DNA from: G963674685 sp964591275
GTDB lineage: Bacteria; Lernaellota; Lernaellaia; JACKCT01
Direction: 5' to 3'
Assembly (NCBI GenBank): GCA_964591275.1
Contig: CAZQAE010000004.1
Coordinates: 68,237 to 132,236 of the forward strand
Length of the DNA stretch: 64,000 bases
Shown: positions 1-7,547 of the stretch, one piece after another
Layout of the letters: each line of letters starts with the position of its first letter
How positions within the stretch are numbered: position 1 is the first letter of the stretch
Position numbers and translations under genes: made by a program
Notes under the pieces: generated by a model
Database searches by the model: none
What the model was told of the DNA's origin: nothing
Seen by the model: the letters and a program-made list of their open reading frames with translations, nothing else

Positions 1-1313
1 ATGGGAGACAAGGGATGGATGGCGACCCGGACCGTAGGCTTTTGGGACACCCTCTCAAGATAGGGTTTTAGCTCCACCATCAACTGGTCGGCCTCATTGA
101 GACATTCCAATCGCTCGGCTTTCAGTTCCCCTGAATCGGTAGGATAGGTATCCCATTGAAATAACAGTTCATTGTGTTGATAGAAGGCAAAGAGGGCAAG
201 GGACGAAGCGATCAGGATTAAAACGAATTGAAAAATCTTCTTTCCCTTTACGACGGCAAATAGATTGGACCATGCGATTCCGATGGAAAGCGTGCATAAG
301 GGGATTAAAATGGTGATGAATCTGGATTCCTTGTGTGGAATCAGAGAAAATACAGCGTATATGGTCATAAAGGGGATCAAGATTGCAAAGGCCATCCTTT
401 TCGATTTATTGAAAATCAAGAACGGCACGCTGACCAGGAACGAAACGGCCAGAACCGGCCAGAGGACTTCCCGATAAAGTTGAATCGCATGCCATGCGAT
501 ATGTTCCAAAAAACCGGCGGTCAAAGGATCGGTGACAGCGTTGAAAAAAACTTTGTCCCACGAAAGCACAAAGAGGTACCAGGGTCCGGCTAGGAGAAGA
601 GCCAACAAAGAGGCAATGGACATGGAAGCCAGTTGTCTTCGTGTCAACAGACGCTTGCCGATCCGCCTGTTCTGCAGGGCAAACAACAACAGGTCCCCGA
701 CGGAAAACAAAATAATGCCCAGGGCGCCGGCGATGAAGGTCCACTTGATCAACATGCCCGCAGCCAGGGCTATCGCCGCGATGGACAGAGGAAGAGGTTT
801 TTCAAAACGTTCGGAGGCCAGGACTCCCCAGAGCATCACCATTTGCATCGACGCCATGGGGATTTCATAAGATGGAATGGGAAAATAGAAGAAAAAATGA
901 GGTGCTCCAATCATGAGCACGCAAGCCAGAATCCCCGCCCATGGTTTTTGGGTCGCCCTGCTGGCGATGGCAAACATTGCCCAGAATCCAGGGATCCACA
1001 CCAAGGCGTTTGCAATGGGAATGGAAAATCGTGAAGGCTCAAACAGATAGTGAATCAGCGCCCAAATGGTATAATTGAGCGGGGGGTAATAATCGGCCTT
1101 TGACCAGACGCCAAGAAGCGCGCGGATTCCCCCCTCTTCCAGGCAGCCGGCATAACCGAAACTCCACATTATTTGAAAAGCGCCGAAGGGATACCGCACC
1201 CGGTACAGCCAGGCAAAGCTCGAAATGAGCAAATAAGCCGTCAGGAGGATTAAAAAGAGATAGGGCCATAAATTCCATAAGGCATTGATGGATTTTCGGC
1301 GCTGTTCCCTCAC
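1..1313 (-). CDS. GT-C type integral membrane glycosyltransferase (3' part, runs off the left edge)
   Basis: The reading frame is open from a GTG at 1313 to the window edge, so the C terminus is missing. The GTG follows an AAAGGA about 12 bases upstream, and an in-frame stop lies just before it. Residues about 12-40 form a first membrane helix. An extracytoplasmic loop with SKADYYPPLNYTIW follows, the Asp plus Tyr-Pro-Pro-Leu pattern of ArnT/PMT (GT39/GT83-like) enzymes, and then many further hydrophobic helices. Such enzymes move a sugar from a polyprenyl-phosphate donor to lipid A, protein or another envelope acceptor. The acceptor cannot be told. I see no partner genes. The family call is good; the substrate is unknown. 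Confidence 0.72.
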   Translation of the reverse strand, partial: MREQRRKSINALWNLWPYLFLILLTAYLLISSFAWLYRVRYPFGAFQIMWSFGYAGCLEEGGIRALLGVWSKADYYPPLNYTIWALIHYLFEPSRFSIPIANALVWIPGFWAMFAIASRATQKPWAGILACVLMIGAPHFFFYFPIPSYEIPMASMQMVMLWGVLASERFEKPLPLSIAAIALAAGMLIKWTFIAGALGIILFSVGDLLLFALQNRRIGKRLLTRRQLASMSIASLLALLLAGPWYLFVLSWDKVFFNAVTDPLTAGFLEHIAWHAIQLYREVLWPVLAVSFLVSVPFLIFNKSKRMAFAILIPFMTIYAVFSLIPHKESRFITILIPLCTLSIGIAWSNLFAVVKGKKIFQFVLILIASSLALFAFYQHNELLFQWDTYPTDSGELKAERLECLNEADQLMVELKPYLERVSQKPTVRVAIHPLSP

Positions 1314-1822
1314 CAGTACGATGATTCCTTTCCGCCAAAATATTCAGCAGACACGCTGTAAAAACCGACCTTCACCCAAAGAAACCTCCGCAGACTCCGG
1401 TCAGAATTCGTGCTGCAGATTGTAAATCTGATTTTGACAAACTCTTCTTTGCGGCAAATCATCGTACCGTTGTCCCTTCGGGAGATCAACCCTGCGCTCG
1501 GAAGCCTGATGGTGCGACCCATGCGTTGCGCATCATTAAAATGCCGATTGGCTTTAGGGCGTGACATCGGGCGTTTCAGATAGATCAAATGGCCTTTGCA
1601 ACAGCATTCTGTTCCTTGCTGCGTTTCATGTTCAGAAAGGCTTTCGTGCTGCAAAGGAAGGAATGACTCAAATGACGCGCGCAACGAAGGCATCGCGGAA
1701 ATTGGATTTTAAAATCTGTCTTGTCTAACTTGCGCTTGCGGGGATATGGTGGACGGCGGTGCTGGATGTCTTTTATTAGGTTGCGAAAAAAAGCACATGG
1801 AAAAATAAATGCGAGGTCGCCG
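1314..1822. other. 509-bp intergenic region
   Basis: It separates the divergent membrane glycosyltransferase and the poly-Asp lipoprotein and should hold both promoters. The open frames here on either strand have low-complexity or unlikely translations. I see no RNA gene, tandem repeat or clear promoter that I can defend. Confidence 0.4.
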
Positions 1823-2971
1823 ATGAAAAAATCCGTCACAGCTTTTTGCATTCTCTTGATGGTGTGCCTTGCGTGGGGCTTCGCCTGCGGAGACGATGAC
1901 GATGATTCGACGGGTTCGGGGCAGATGTATGACGACGACGGCGAGGACCCTCTTCCCGACGACGACACCGATGATGATACAGACGATGATGTGGACGACG
2001 ACGCGAACGATGATACGGATGACGATGTGGATGACGACGATACTGATGACGACGTTGACGATGACGTGAACGATGATCTTGATGATGACATCAATGACGA
2101 CGCTGACGACGACGCTGACGACGATGCATTCCCAGCGTGTAACGATTACGGTCCTCCGCAAATTGAGGGCAACATCTCCCATATTTTGAATGAGACCTCC
2201 GGCTTGGTCGTGAGCACGCAAAACCCCGGCGTCTTATGGGGGCACAACGACTCGGGCGATGGTCCGAAGGTTTACGCCATGACCCTGACGGGAGATTATC
2301 TTGGAACCGTGACACTGACCGGGGCATCGGCATCGGATTGGGAGGACATGACGCTGGGTCCCTGCGGAATGCGTGACGGGGATTGCCTATATCTGGGCGA
2401 CCACGGCGACAACGGCGCATCACGCACGAATTGCGCGATTTATCGCCTGCCTGAGCCGGTTGTCGATCCGGACTTGCCTTTCGGCGACATGAGCCTTGAT
2501 GGCTGGGAGCGTTTTCCTTTCTCCTATCCCGACGGACCGCGAGACGCCGAGGCGCTGGCGATCCACCCAGACGGCTCCTTATACGTTTTCTCAAAATATC
2601 CTGGCGGAACGAGTGAAATGTATGCCTTCCCGCCCCTGACCGAGCCTGAGGAGCCTGTGGCCGTGACGCATGTCGGCGATCTGGACACCGGCGAATTTGC
2701 CGTTCAGACGACCACAGCCGCGGACATTCATCCGGGCGGAAGACGTCTCATTCTTCGCACCTACATCACCGCCTGGGAATGGCGGCTTGATCCCGGTGCG
2801 CCATTTCATCAGATCATTTCCGCGGACCGATTCAATGTACCCACCGGCTTGGAGGTGCAGGGCGAATCCATTGCTTACGACCCCGCCACCGGCGATTACC
2901 TTCATGCCAGTGAGCGCATTGGCGATTTGGACCCGCCAATATATCGAATTTCCTGCGCTGCGTTGCGCTGA
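1823..2971 (+). CDS. Poly-Asp-linker lipoprotein with beta-propeller-like domain
   Basis: The start at 1823 is chosen because it opens a normal signal peptide (MKKSVTAFCILL...) ending in a lipobox with Cys at residue 22; the longer upstream frame lacks this. A run of about 80 residues follows, made of DDD plus one of T, V, N, A, L or I. The C-terminal ~270 residues hold motifs such as LWGHNDSGDGPKVYAM, LYLGDHGDNGASR and RDAEALAIHPDGSLYVFSK. These are blades of a phytase/esterase-like or YncE-like beta-propeller. It is probably anchored in the outer membrane. Function unknown. It belongs to the poly-Asp lipoprotein set of this window. Confidence 0.82.
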   Translation: MKKSVTAFCILLMVCLAWGFACGDDDDDSTGSGQMYDDDGEDPLPDDDTDDDTDDDVDDDANDDTDDDVDDDDTDDDVDDDVNDDLDDDINDDADDDADDDAFPACNDYGPPQIEGNISHILNETSGLVVSTQNPGVLWGHNDSGDGPKVYAMTLTGDYLGTVTLTGASASDWEDMTLGPCGMRDGDCLYLGDHGDNGASRTNCAIYRLPEPVVDPDLPFGDMSLDGWERFPFSYPDGPRDAEALAIHPDGSLYVFSKYPGGTSEMYAFPPLTEPEEPVAVTHVGDLDTGEFAVQTTTAADIHPGGRRLILRTYITAWEWRLDPGAPFHQIISADRFNVPTGLEVQGESIAYDPATGDYLHASERIGDLDPPIYRISCAALR

Positions 2972-3141
2972 CATGCTAAATTTCTCTTTTGATGGCGTTT
3001 ATATTAAAGCAGAATTTGATATATTCTGTTGCCGGGATTATTTTCAAAACCACATGATTTAGATGGAAATATTGCTAATGATTTGTCTGGAATTGGCCGA
3101 TGTACCAGTATGCGTTGGGTTTGTTAATGAGGAAAAAATAA

Positions 3142-3510
3142 ATGCCAAGGATCCTGGTCATTGATGATGAACAACTGGTGCGTTCTTTCCTGAAGAAAGC
3201 TTTGGAAAAACATGGCTATGAGGTGACCGAGGCATCGGATGGCCTGAAGGGCCTCAACAAGCAGCGTGAATCTCCCGCCGACCTTATCATTTCCGATATT
3301 GTCATGCCCGAAAAGGACGGATTTGAACTCATGATGGAATTGAGGGAGAACTTTGCCGAAGTGAAGATCATCGCCATGACCGGTGGAGGAGCTTATGGCG
3401 TCATGGGTCATCTGGAAGTCGCAAAGCGACTTGGCGCATACGCGACTTTACAGAAACCTTTTTCAATAGAAATATTGCTCAAGACGGTTTCCGGAGCTTT
3501 GAAACAATAA
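3142..3510 (+). CDS. Single-domain response regulator (CheY-like receiver)
   Basis: This is a 122-residue stand-alone receiver. The acidic pocket is D8-D9, the phospho-acceptor is D52 in the ISDIVMPEKDG motif, the conserved Thr is T80 and the Lys is K105 in the LQKPF motif, so the phosphorylation set is complete. There is no output domain, so it should act by protein-protein contact (motility, relay or kinase control). No histidine kinase is nearby, which makes it an orphan. It lies 27 bases upstream of comF and may share its transcript. Confidence 0.93.
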   Translation: MPRILVIDDEQLVRSFLKKALEKHGYEVTEASDGLKGLNKQRESPADLIISDIVMPEKDGFELMMELRENFAEVKIIAMTGGGAYGVMGHLEVAKRLGAYATLQKPFSIEILLKTVSGALKQ

Positions 3511-3537
3511 TCCCGTCGCGATAGTATTTGATTACCC

Positions 3538-4293
3538 ATGGTTGATTTGCACGCGAATACAATGGAGCGTTTTGCTCAAGCTCTTCTCGACGCGGTGTTC
3601 CCGCCTGCGTGCATGTTGTGTGATGTCGTGTTGCCGACGGGAAATCGCACCGGCATTTGCCGCGATTGCAGCGGAGATTTATGGCCCCTCCATCCGCCCT
3701 TTTGCCGCGTGTGCGGAAAGCCTTTTGAGCAAGGAGAAACGTCGCGGGCGTGCAGAGACTGTATAGAGAATCCGCCGAATTTCGACATGCTTCGCGCGCC
3801 ATATGCTTATACCGGACCTTTGCGTGATGCCATCATCCGATTCAAGTTCAGGCGCGTCACACGTTATGCGCGACCCTTGGGCTATCTTCTGGCCACGGCG
3901 GTCGGGCTGGGAATCGACTGGCGGGATTACGACCTGGCGATGCCGGCGCCTCTGCACAACCGGCGCCTGAAAGAACGCGGCTTCAATCAATCCCTTCTGC
4001 TCGCAAAGCGAATCCTTCGCGGCAGCGGCGTGGCGCTGGAATACAATGCGCTGCGCCGCGTGAAGCCCACCGCCCCGCAAACGGGACTGTCAGGCCCCAA
4101 GCGCCGCGAGAATGTTCGAGGCGCATTCGCTGTTGCCAATCCTTCCCTGATCGCGGGCAAAAGTATCCTGCTCATCGACGACATTGTCACCACGGGCTCC
4201 ACGCTCAACGCCTGCGCCAAAGCGCTAAAAAAGGCAGGGGCCAAACGCGTTGACGCCGTCGCGGTGGCCAGGCCGGTGAAGTTCGCCGAGTAA
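3538..4293 (+). CDS. comF: ComF family phosphoribosyltransferase-like protein
   Basis: The N terminus carries four CxxC pairs (C25/C28, C41/C44, C56/C59, C72/C75), forming the double zinc ribbon of ComF. The C-terminal half is a type I phosphoribosyltransferase fold with the PRPP loop LLIDDIVTTGST near residues 210-222. ComF proteins help single-stranded DNA entry during natural competence, and PRTase activity is not proven. The length (251 residues) is usual. An alternative start at 3562 lies in the same frame, and neither has a strong Shine-Dalgarno site. It is the last host gene before the virion cassette. Confidence 0.9.
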   Translation: MVDLHANTMERFAQALLDAVFPPACMLCDVVLPTGNRTGICRDCSGDLWPLHPPFCRVCGKPFEQGETSRACRDCIENPPNFDMLRAPYAYTGPLRDAIIRFKFRRVTRYARPLGYLLATAVGLGIDWRDYDLAMPAPLHNRRLKERGFNQSLLLAKRILRGSGVALEYNALRRVKPTAPQTGLSGPKRRENVRGAFAVANPSLIAGKSILLIDDIVTTGSTLNACAKALKKAGAKRVDAVAVARPVKFAE

Positions 4294-4580
4294 ATTGGCG
4301 GGGCATGCTGTGATTATCTGACTCCCCATTCAGAGCAAATCAGCGCGTCACTTTGCGACAGGCGCGGAAAACAAGCGACGTCATCCTTGCCGAATCAAAG
4401 CCTTAATGCAGTCCCAATATTCCGCGAAAGCCTTGTCACCAGGGCGTATTGCGCGTTTACAACCAGGATTGGGCAAGGCCTTCCGATTCGTTATCACCCG
4501 GTCATTCGGCCATAAGCGAAAAGAAAAATACAACAGCGCAAAACGAAAATTACTCAGCACCCCCAGTGGAGAAAATTACT
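4294..4580 (+). other. Gap between comF and the virion cassette
   Basis: This 287-bp stretch should hold the promoter of the virion operon. A terminase gene would normally sit here or just upstream, but no frame in the gap resembles a small or large terminase fragment. No attachment site, integrase remnant or tRNA is visible. Confidence 0.4.
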
Positions 4581-5948
4581 ATGAAACGGGCGCCGTTCAA
4601 GGACCTGGTCGAGTCCCGACACCCCCTCCATATATCCCGCCTGCCTTTCTGGCGCCTCGCCTGGTCGAGCTACAGGGGCGGACCGGACTACCTTGCGGCG
4701 CCCAATCTTTTTTCGCATCGCCTGGAGCACGGCGACGACCATCGCCGGCGCCTGACCCGATCCTACTACCTCAATTACTGCCGGCCCGTAGTGGATACTT
4801 ACGCCTCGCACATCTTGAAAAACTCCCCCGCGATTCTTCCCATGGAACCTGTCAGAAGGCTTGTCGAAAACGCCGACGGGACAGGCCGCAATATCTATTC
4901 ATTCATGAAACAAGCGCTGGTTTTGGCCGCCGTTTACGGACAGGTGATGATCGGCGTAGATCGGCCCCGCTCCAATGTTGCGCCCAGAACACGCGCCGAC
5001 GAATTGAGTCTCGGCCTTTCAGACTATCTCCACCTGGTGATTCCACAAAATCTTCTGAACTGGTCAACGAATGTTTCGGGCGAACTGGCCTGGTGCCTGA
5101 TCTGCCAGAAAACTCGAAACATGAAACCCGACGCTGCGAAAAACGGCGGCGATGAAGTGATTTATCGACTCTGGACGCCCGAGTCCTGGAAAGACATCGG
5201 CGAAGACGGCGAACTGATCGAAGAGGGGGAAAATCCCTTCGGCCGCGTTCCCTTTGCCCCGTGCATTTTCCGCGAGACCGGCGATCCGGTGATCGGCGAA
5301 AGCCTTCTGGCTTCTATCGCCAACGTCAACCGGGAGATTTTCAACCTCTCATCGATGCTGTCGGAAATTCTCTACCGGCAGACTTTCTCACAACTCGTCG
5401 CCGAGGGAAGCGCTCACGAATACGGCGAAGGCGGAGACATTGGACGCCTGGGAACAAGCTCCATCTTTCTTTATCCCGAAGGCCGCAAAGCGCCCGGGTT
5501 CATCAATCCCGACGGCGGGCAGGCCAAACTCCTCATGGATCAGATTGACCAGCTCGTCGATGAAATCTATCGCCTGGCCAGCTTGTCCCGGGGCAGCGCC
5601 CGGGAAGCGCAGCTCTCCAGCGGCATCAGCAAAGCCTACGACTTCCTCGATACGAACCAAGCTCTGTCTGACGCTGCGCAAAACCTGGGAACAGCCTTCA
5701 CGCGCGCCATCGGCATCGCTTCGCCCGGGTGGAAGGGAAATATCCAGTTCCCCGGCGATTTTGGCGTCGATGATCCGCAGAAACTGCTGGAAGAAGTTGA
5801 GCGCTCTATCGCCGTCGGCGTTGGTCCGGTGTTCAGGAGAAGGCTGATCGAGAAACTGGCCCGCGCGACATTGCGCGAACTGCCCGCCGCGCAGCGCGAT
5901 GAAGTGATGGAGGAAATTCGGCAATTGGCAATGAACAATAAGCAATGA
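4581..5948 (+). CDS. Phage portal protein-like
   Basis: The start at 4581 is preferred because GGAG lies 9 bases before it. The upstream in-frame extension has no ribosome site and unlikely sequence. The 455-residue product has the layout of a tailed-phage portal: an N-terminal region with a YYLNYCRPVVDTYASHI helix, a central wing (about residues 120-270) and a long helical C-terminal region including the MLSEILYRQTFSQLVAEGS helix. A portal forms the dodecameric DNA gate of the capsid. Its position ahead of scaffold and capsid genes fits. The last codons (NNKQ, stop) are built from a heptanucleotide repeat. The call rests on order and fold-like pattern, not on a catalytic motif. Confidence 0.7.
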   Translation: MKRAPFKDLVESRHPLHISRLPFWRLAWSSYRGGPDYLAAPNLFSHRLEHGDDHRRRLTRSYYLNYCRPVVDTYASHILKNSPAILPMEPVRRLVENADGTGRNIYSFMKQALVLAAVYGQVMIGVDRPRSNVAPRTRADELSLGLSDYLHLVIPQNLLNWSTNVSGELAWCLICQKTRNMKPDAAKNGGDEVIYRLWTPESWKDIGEDGELIEEGENPFGRVPFAPCIFRETGDPVIGESLLASIANVNREIFNLSSMLSEILYRQTFSQLVAEGSAHEYGEGGDIGRLGTSSIFLYPEGRKAPGFINPDGGQAKLLMDQIDQLVDEIYRLASLSRGSAREAQLSSGISKAYDFLDTNQALSDAAQNLGTAFTRAIGIASPGWKGNIQFPGDFGVDDPQKLLEEVERSIAVGVGPVFRRRLIEKLARATLRELPAAQRDEVMEEIRQLAMNNKQ

Positions 5949-5955
5949 GCAATGG
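5921..5955. repeat. Heptad array, GCAATGA family
   Basis: Five 7-bp units (GCAATTG, GCAATGA, ACAATAA, GCAATGA, GCAATGG) span the 3' end of the portal gene and contain its stop codon. Confidence 0.7.
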
Positions 5956-5970
5956 TGCTTCCGCGCGGAT

Positions 5971-6014
5971 CGCGACTCAGAATGTCGCTCCTACACCAGT
6001 CACTAATCACTGAA
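5971..6014 (-). repeat. REP-like hairpin joined to ACTAATC heptads
   Basis: On the minus strand the element reads GTAGGAGCGACATTC then TGAGTCGCG, a GTAG-headed hairpin. On the plus strand its CTAC end (5994) is directly followed by 7-bp units CCAGTCA/CTAATCA/CTGAACC. The same joint is seen at 19215 and 59847. Confidence 0.65.
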
Positions 6015-6029
6015 CCGTAAGGAGAATAC

Positions 6030-6596
6030 ATGGAAGATAACAATGCTGCCGCAACCGGGGCGCCGGAGCCGGATCTGTCGACTCTTGTTCAAAGGCTCGG
6101 CGAGCATCTGGAGCGCCTGGAAACGGGGACGATGGACGACGCCGAGCGGCGCGCCGTCGAATCCGATCGCCGCGTTCGGGAGTTGTCGAGCGAACGCGAA
6201 CGCCTGTCGGCCGCGGCCGGCAGTTGGGAAAAACGATACAAGAAGGGCCTTCTCGGACGGCTCATCAGCGAAGCGGCGGTGGCTGCGGGCGCCTATCGGC
6301 CCGATCAGATTGTGACGCTGCTGTCTCAGAAGTCGCGCTGGAACGAGGAAGGGACGGACCCCATCCTCGCGCTGACGAGCGCCGACGGAAAAGAGAGCCT
6401 TTACGAAAAAGACCGATTCGTTGAGGGCGTCAAAGCATATTTGGCCGACAACCCCAACCTGGCCGGCGGCGGCGCCGGAGGCGGGGCCGGATCGAAACCT
6501 TCCACGACGCCGGCAAGCTCCGGCAGTCCAACAACCCTAAGCGAGCTTCGGCGGATGCGTTCGCAGCTTGAAGATCAGGCGCAGCAGATGCGCTGA
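6030..6596 (+). CDS. Phage capsid scaffolding-like protein
   Basis: An AAGGAG lies 7 bases before the ATG. Residues about 10-70 are charged and predicted coiled coil (LVQRLGEHLERLETGTMDD, RRVRELSSERERLS). A compact segment AGAYRPDQIVTLLSQKSRW follows near residues 90-110, then a Gly-Ser-Thr-rich linker and a short C-terminal helix (LRRMRSQLEDQAQQMR). Coiled coil, disordered linker and short basic C-terminal helix are the usual features of scaffold proteins that guide capsid assembly. Its place between portal and major capsid genes agrees. No protease motif is seen. Sequence similarity alone would be weak. Confidence 0.65.
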   Translation: MEDNNAAATGAPEPDLSTLVQRLGEHLERLETGTMDDAERRAVESDRRVRELSSERERLSAAAGSWEKRYKKGLLGRLISEAAVAAGAYRPDQIVTLLSQKSRWNEEGTDPILALTSADGKESLYEKDRFVEGVKAYLADNPNLAGGGAGGGAGSKPSTTPASSGSPTTLSELRRMRSQLEDQAQQMR

Positions 6597-6637
6597 TCGA
6601 CACCATTAAACAAAAACCCTCAAGCAAGGAGAAAAAC

Positions 6638-7492
6638 ATGGCATTAGGCAGCAATCACATGACGACGGACACAGCCGCGAACTTCATCCCCGAACTCTGG
6701 GCGCTGGACGTCCTGGAGGCCGCGGAGAGCAACCTCGTGATGGCCAAGCTCGTCACACGCTTTGACGATGTGGCCGCCGAGGGCGGCGACATTATCCACG
6801 TGCCGCGCGTCTCGAATTTCGCGGCACAGAGCAAGGCCGCCAACACGCAGGTCAGCCCGCAGTCCACCGCTGATGACAAGGTCGGCATCCCCCTGACAAA
6901 TCACAAGGAAGTCAGCTTTCTGATCGAGGACATCGTTTCGGTGCAGGCCAAGTCATCCCTGCGCGAGATCTATACGAAAAAGGCAGGCTACGCCATCGCC
7001 AAAGCCATCGACGCGAACCTGATAGGCCTGTATGCGTCTTTGCCGAGTTTCGTTGACGCCGAGATCATTGGCACCGACGATTTGATCGAAGCCATGAGCA
7101 GGTTGGACGGCGTTGACGCTCCCGCCGAGGACCGCTTCCTGGTGATCTGTCCGGAAGCCAAAGCGGACATCATGACCCTCGACAAGTTCACCAACCGCGA
7201 CTACATGGCTCCCGACGATCCGAATACACCCACGCAAACCGGCCTGCTGGGCGACATCTTCGGCTGCAAAGTCTACATGAGCAACAACGTCGTTACGACC
7301 ACCGCCAGCGGCGTGGACATGGAGCACAACCTGATGTTCCAAAAAGGCGCTTTCGCCCTGGCGATCCAGCTTGGACCCCGCGTTCAGGCCAACTACGTTC
7401 CCGAATACCTCGGCACGCTGGTGACCGTGGATGTGATCTACGGTTACGCCCTTCTCAACGGCGACTTCGCCGTGGACATCCAGACTTACTAA
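6638..7492 (+). CDS. Major capsid protein (HK97 fold, T7/P22-like group)
   Basis: A strong AAGGAG lies 8 bases upstream of the ATG. The 284-residue protein opens with a short arm and then FIPELWALDVLEAAESNLVM. It has the GGDIIHVPRV strand, a long spine helix around IYTKKAGYAIAKAIDANLIG, and a late FQKGAFALAIQLGPRVQAN strand followed by DVIYGYALLNGDFAVDI. This pattern is typical of HK97-fold coat proteins of podo- and siphoviruses that use a separate scaffold and no N-terminal delta domain. It should form the icosahedral shell. A perfect 10-bp hairpin follows the gene. Confidence 0.82.
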   Translation: MALGSNHMTTDTAANFIPELWALDVLEAAESNLVMAKLVTRFDDVAAEGGDIIHVPRVSNFAAQSKAANTQVSPQSTADDKVGIPLTNHKEVSFLIEDIVSVQAKSSLREIYTKKAGYAIAKAIDANLIGLYASLPSFVDAEIIGTDDLIEAMSRLDGVDAPAEDRFLVICPEAKADIMTLDKFTNRDYMAPDDPNTPTQTGLLGDIFGCKVYMSNNVVTTTASGVDMEHNLMFQKGAFALAIQLGPRVQANYVPEYLGTLVTVDVIYGYALLNGDFAVDIQTY

Positions 7493-7506
7493 TTTTGCGC
7501 CTCGCG

Positions 7507-7530
7507 GGAGACCGGCGTAAGCCGGTCTCC
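7507..7530 (+). promoter_or_regulatory. Perfect hairpin after the capsid gene (attenuator or mRNA stabiliser)
   Basis: GGAGACCGGC, loop GTAA, GCCGGTCTCC: a perfect 10-bp stem with a GNRA tetraloop 14 bases after the capsid stop and just before the ribosome site of the glycosyltransferase gene. Only ATTT follows, so it is a weak terminator at best. It could lower read-through or protect the capsid message. Confidence 0.55.
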
Positions 7531-7547
7531 ATTTAAGAAGGACGCTG

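Noticed and set aside
1310..1693. 127-codon minus-strand frame in the gap after the membrane glycosyltransferase
   Set aside because: Low-quality translation with no ribosome site; it overlaps the glycosyltransferase start.
4294..4580. Terminase remnant before the portal
   Set aside because: No frame with Walker or nuclease motifs; the gap is too short and shows no similarity by eye.
4406..5155. 249-codon plus-strand frame beside the portal
   Set aside because: Shifted frame of the portal gene with Pro/Arg-rich shadow sequence.
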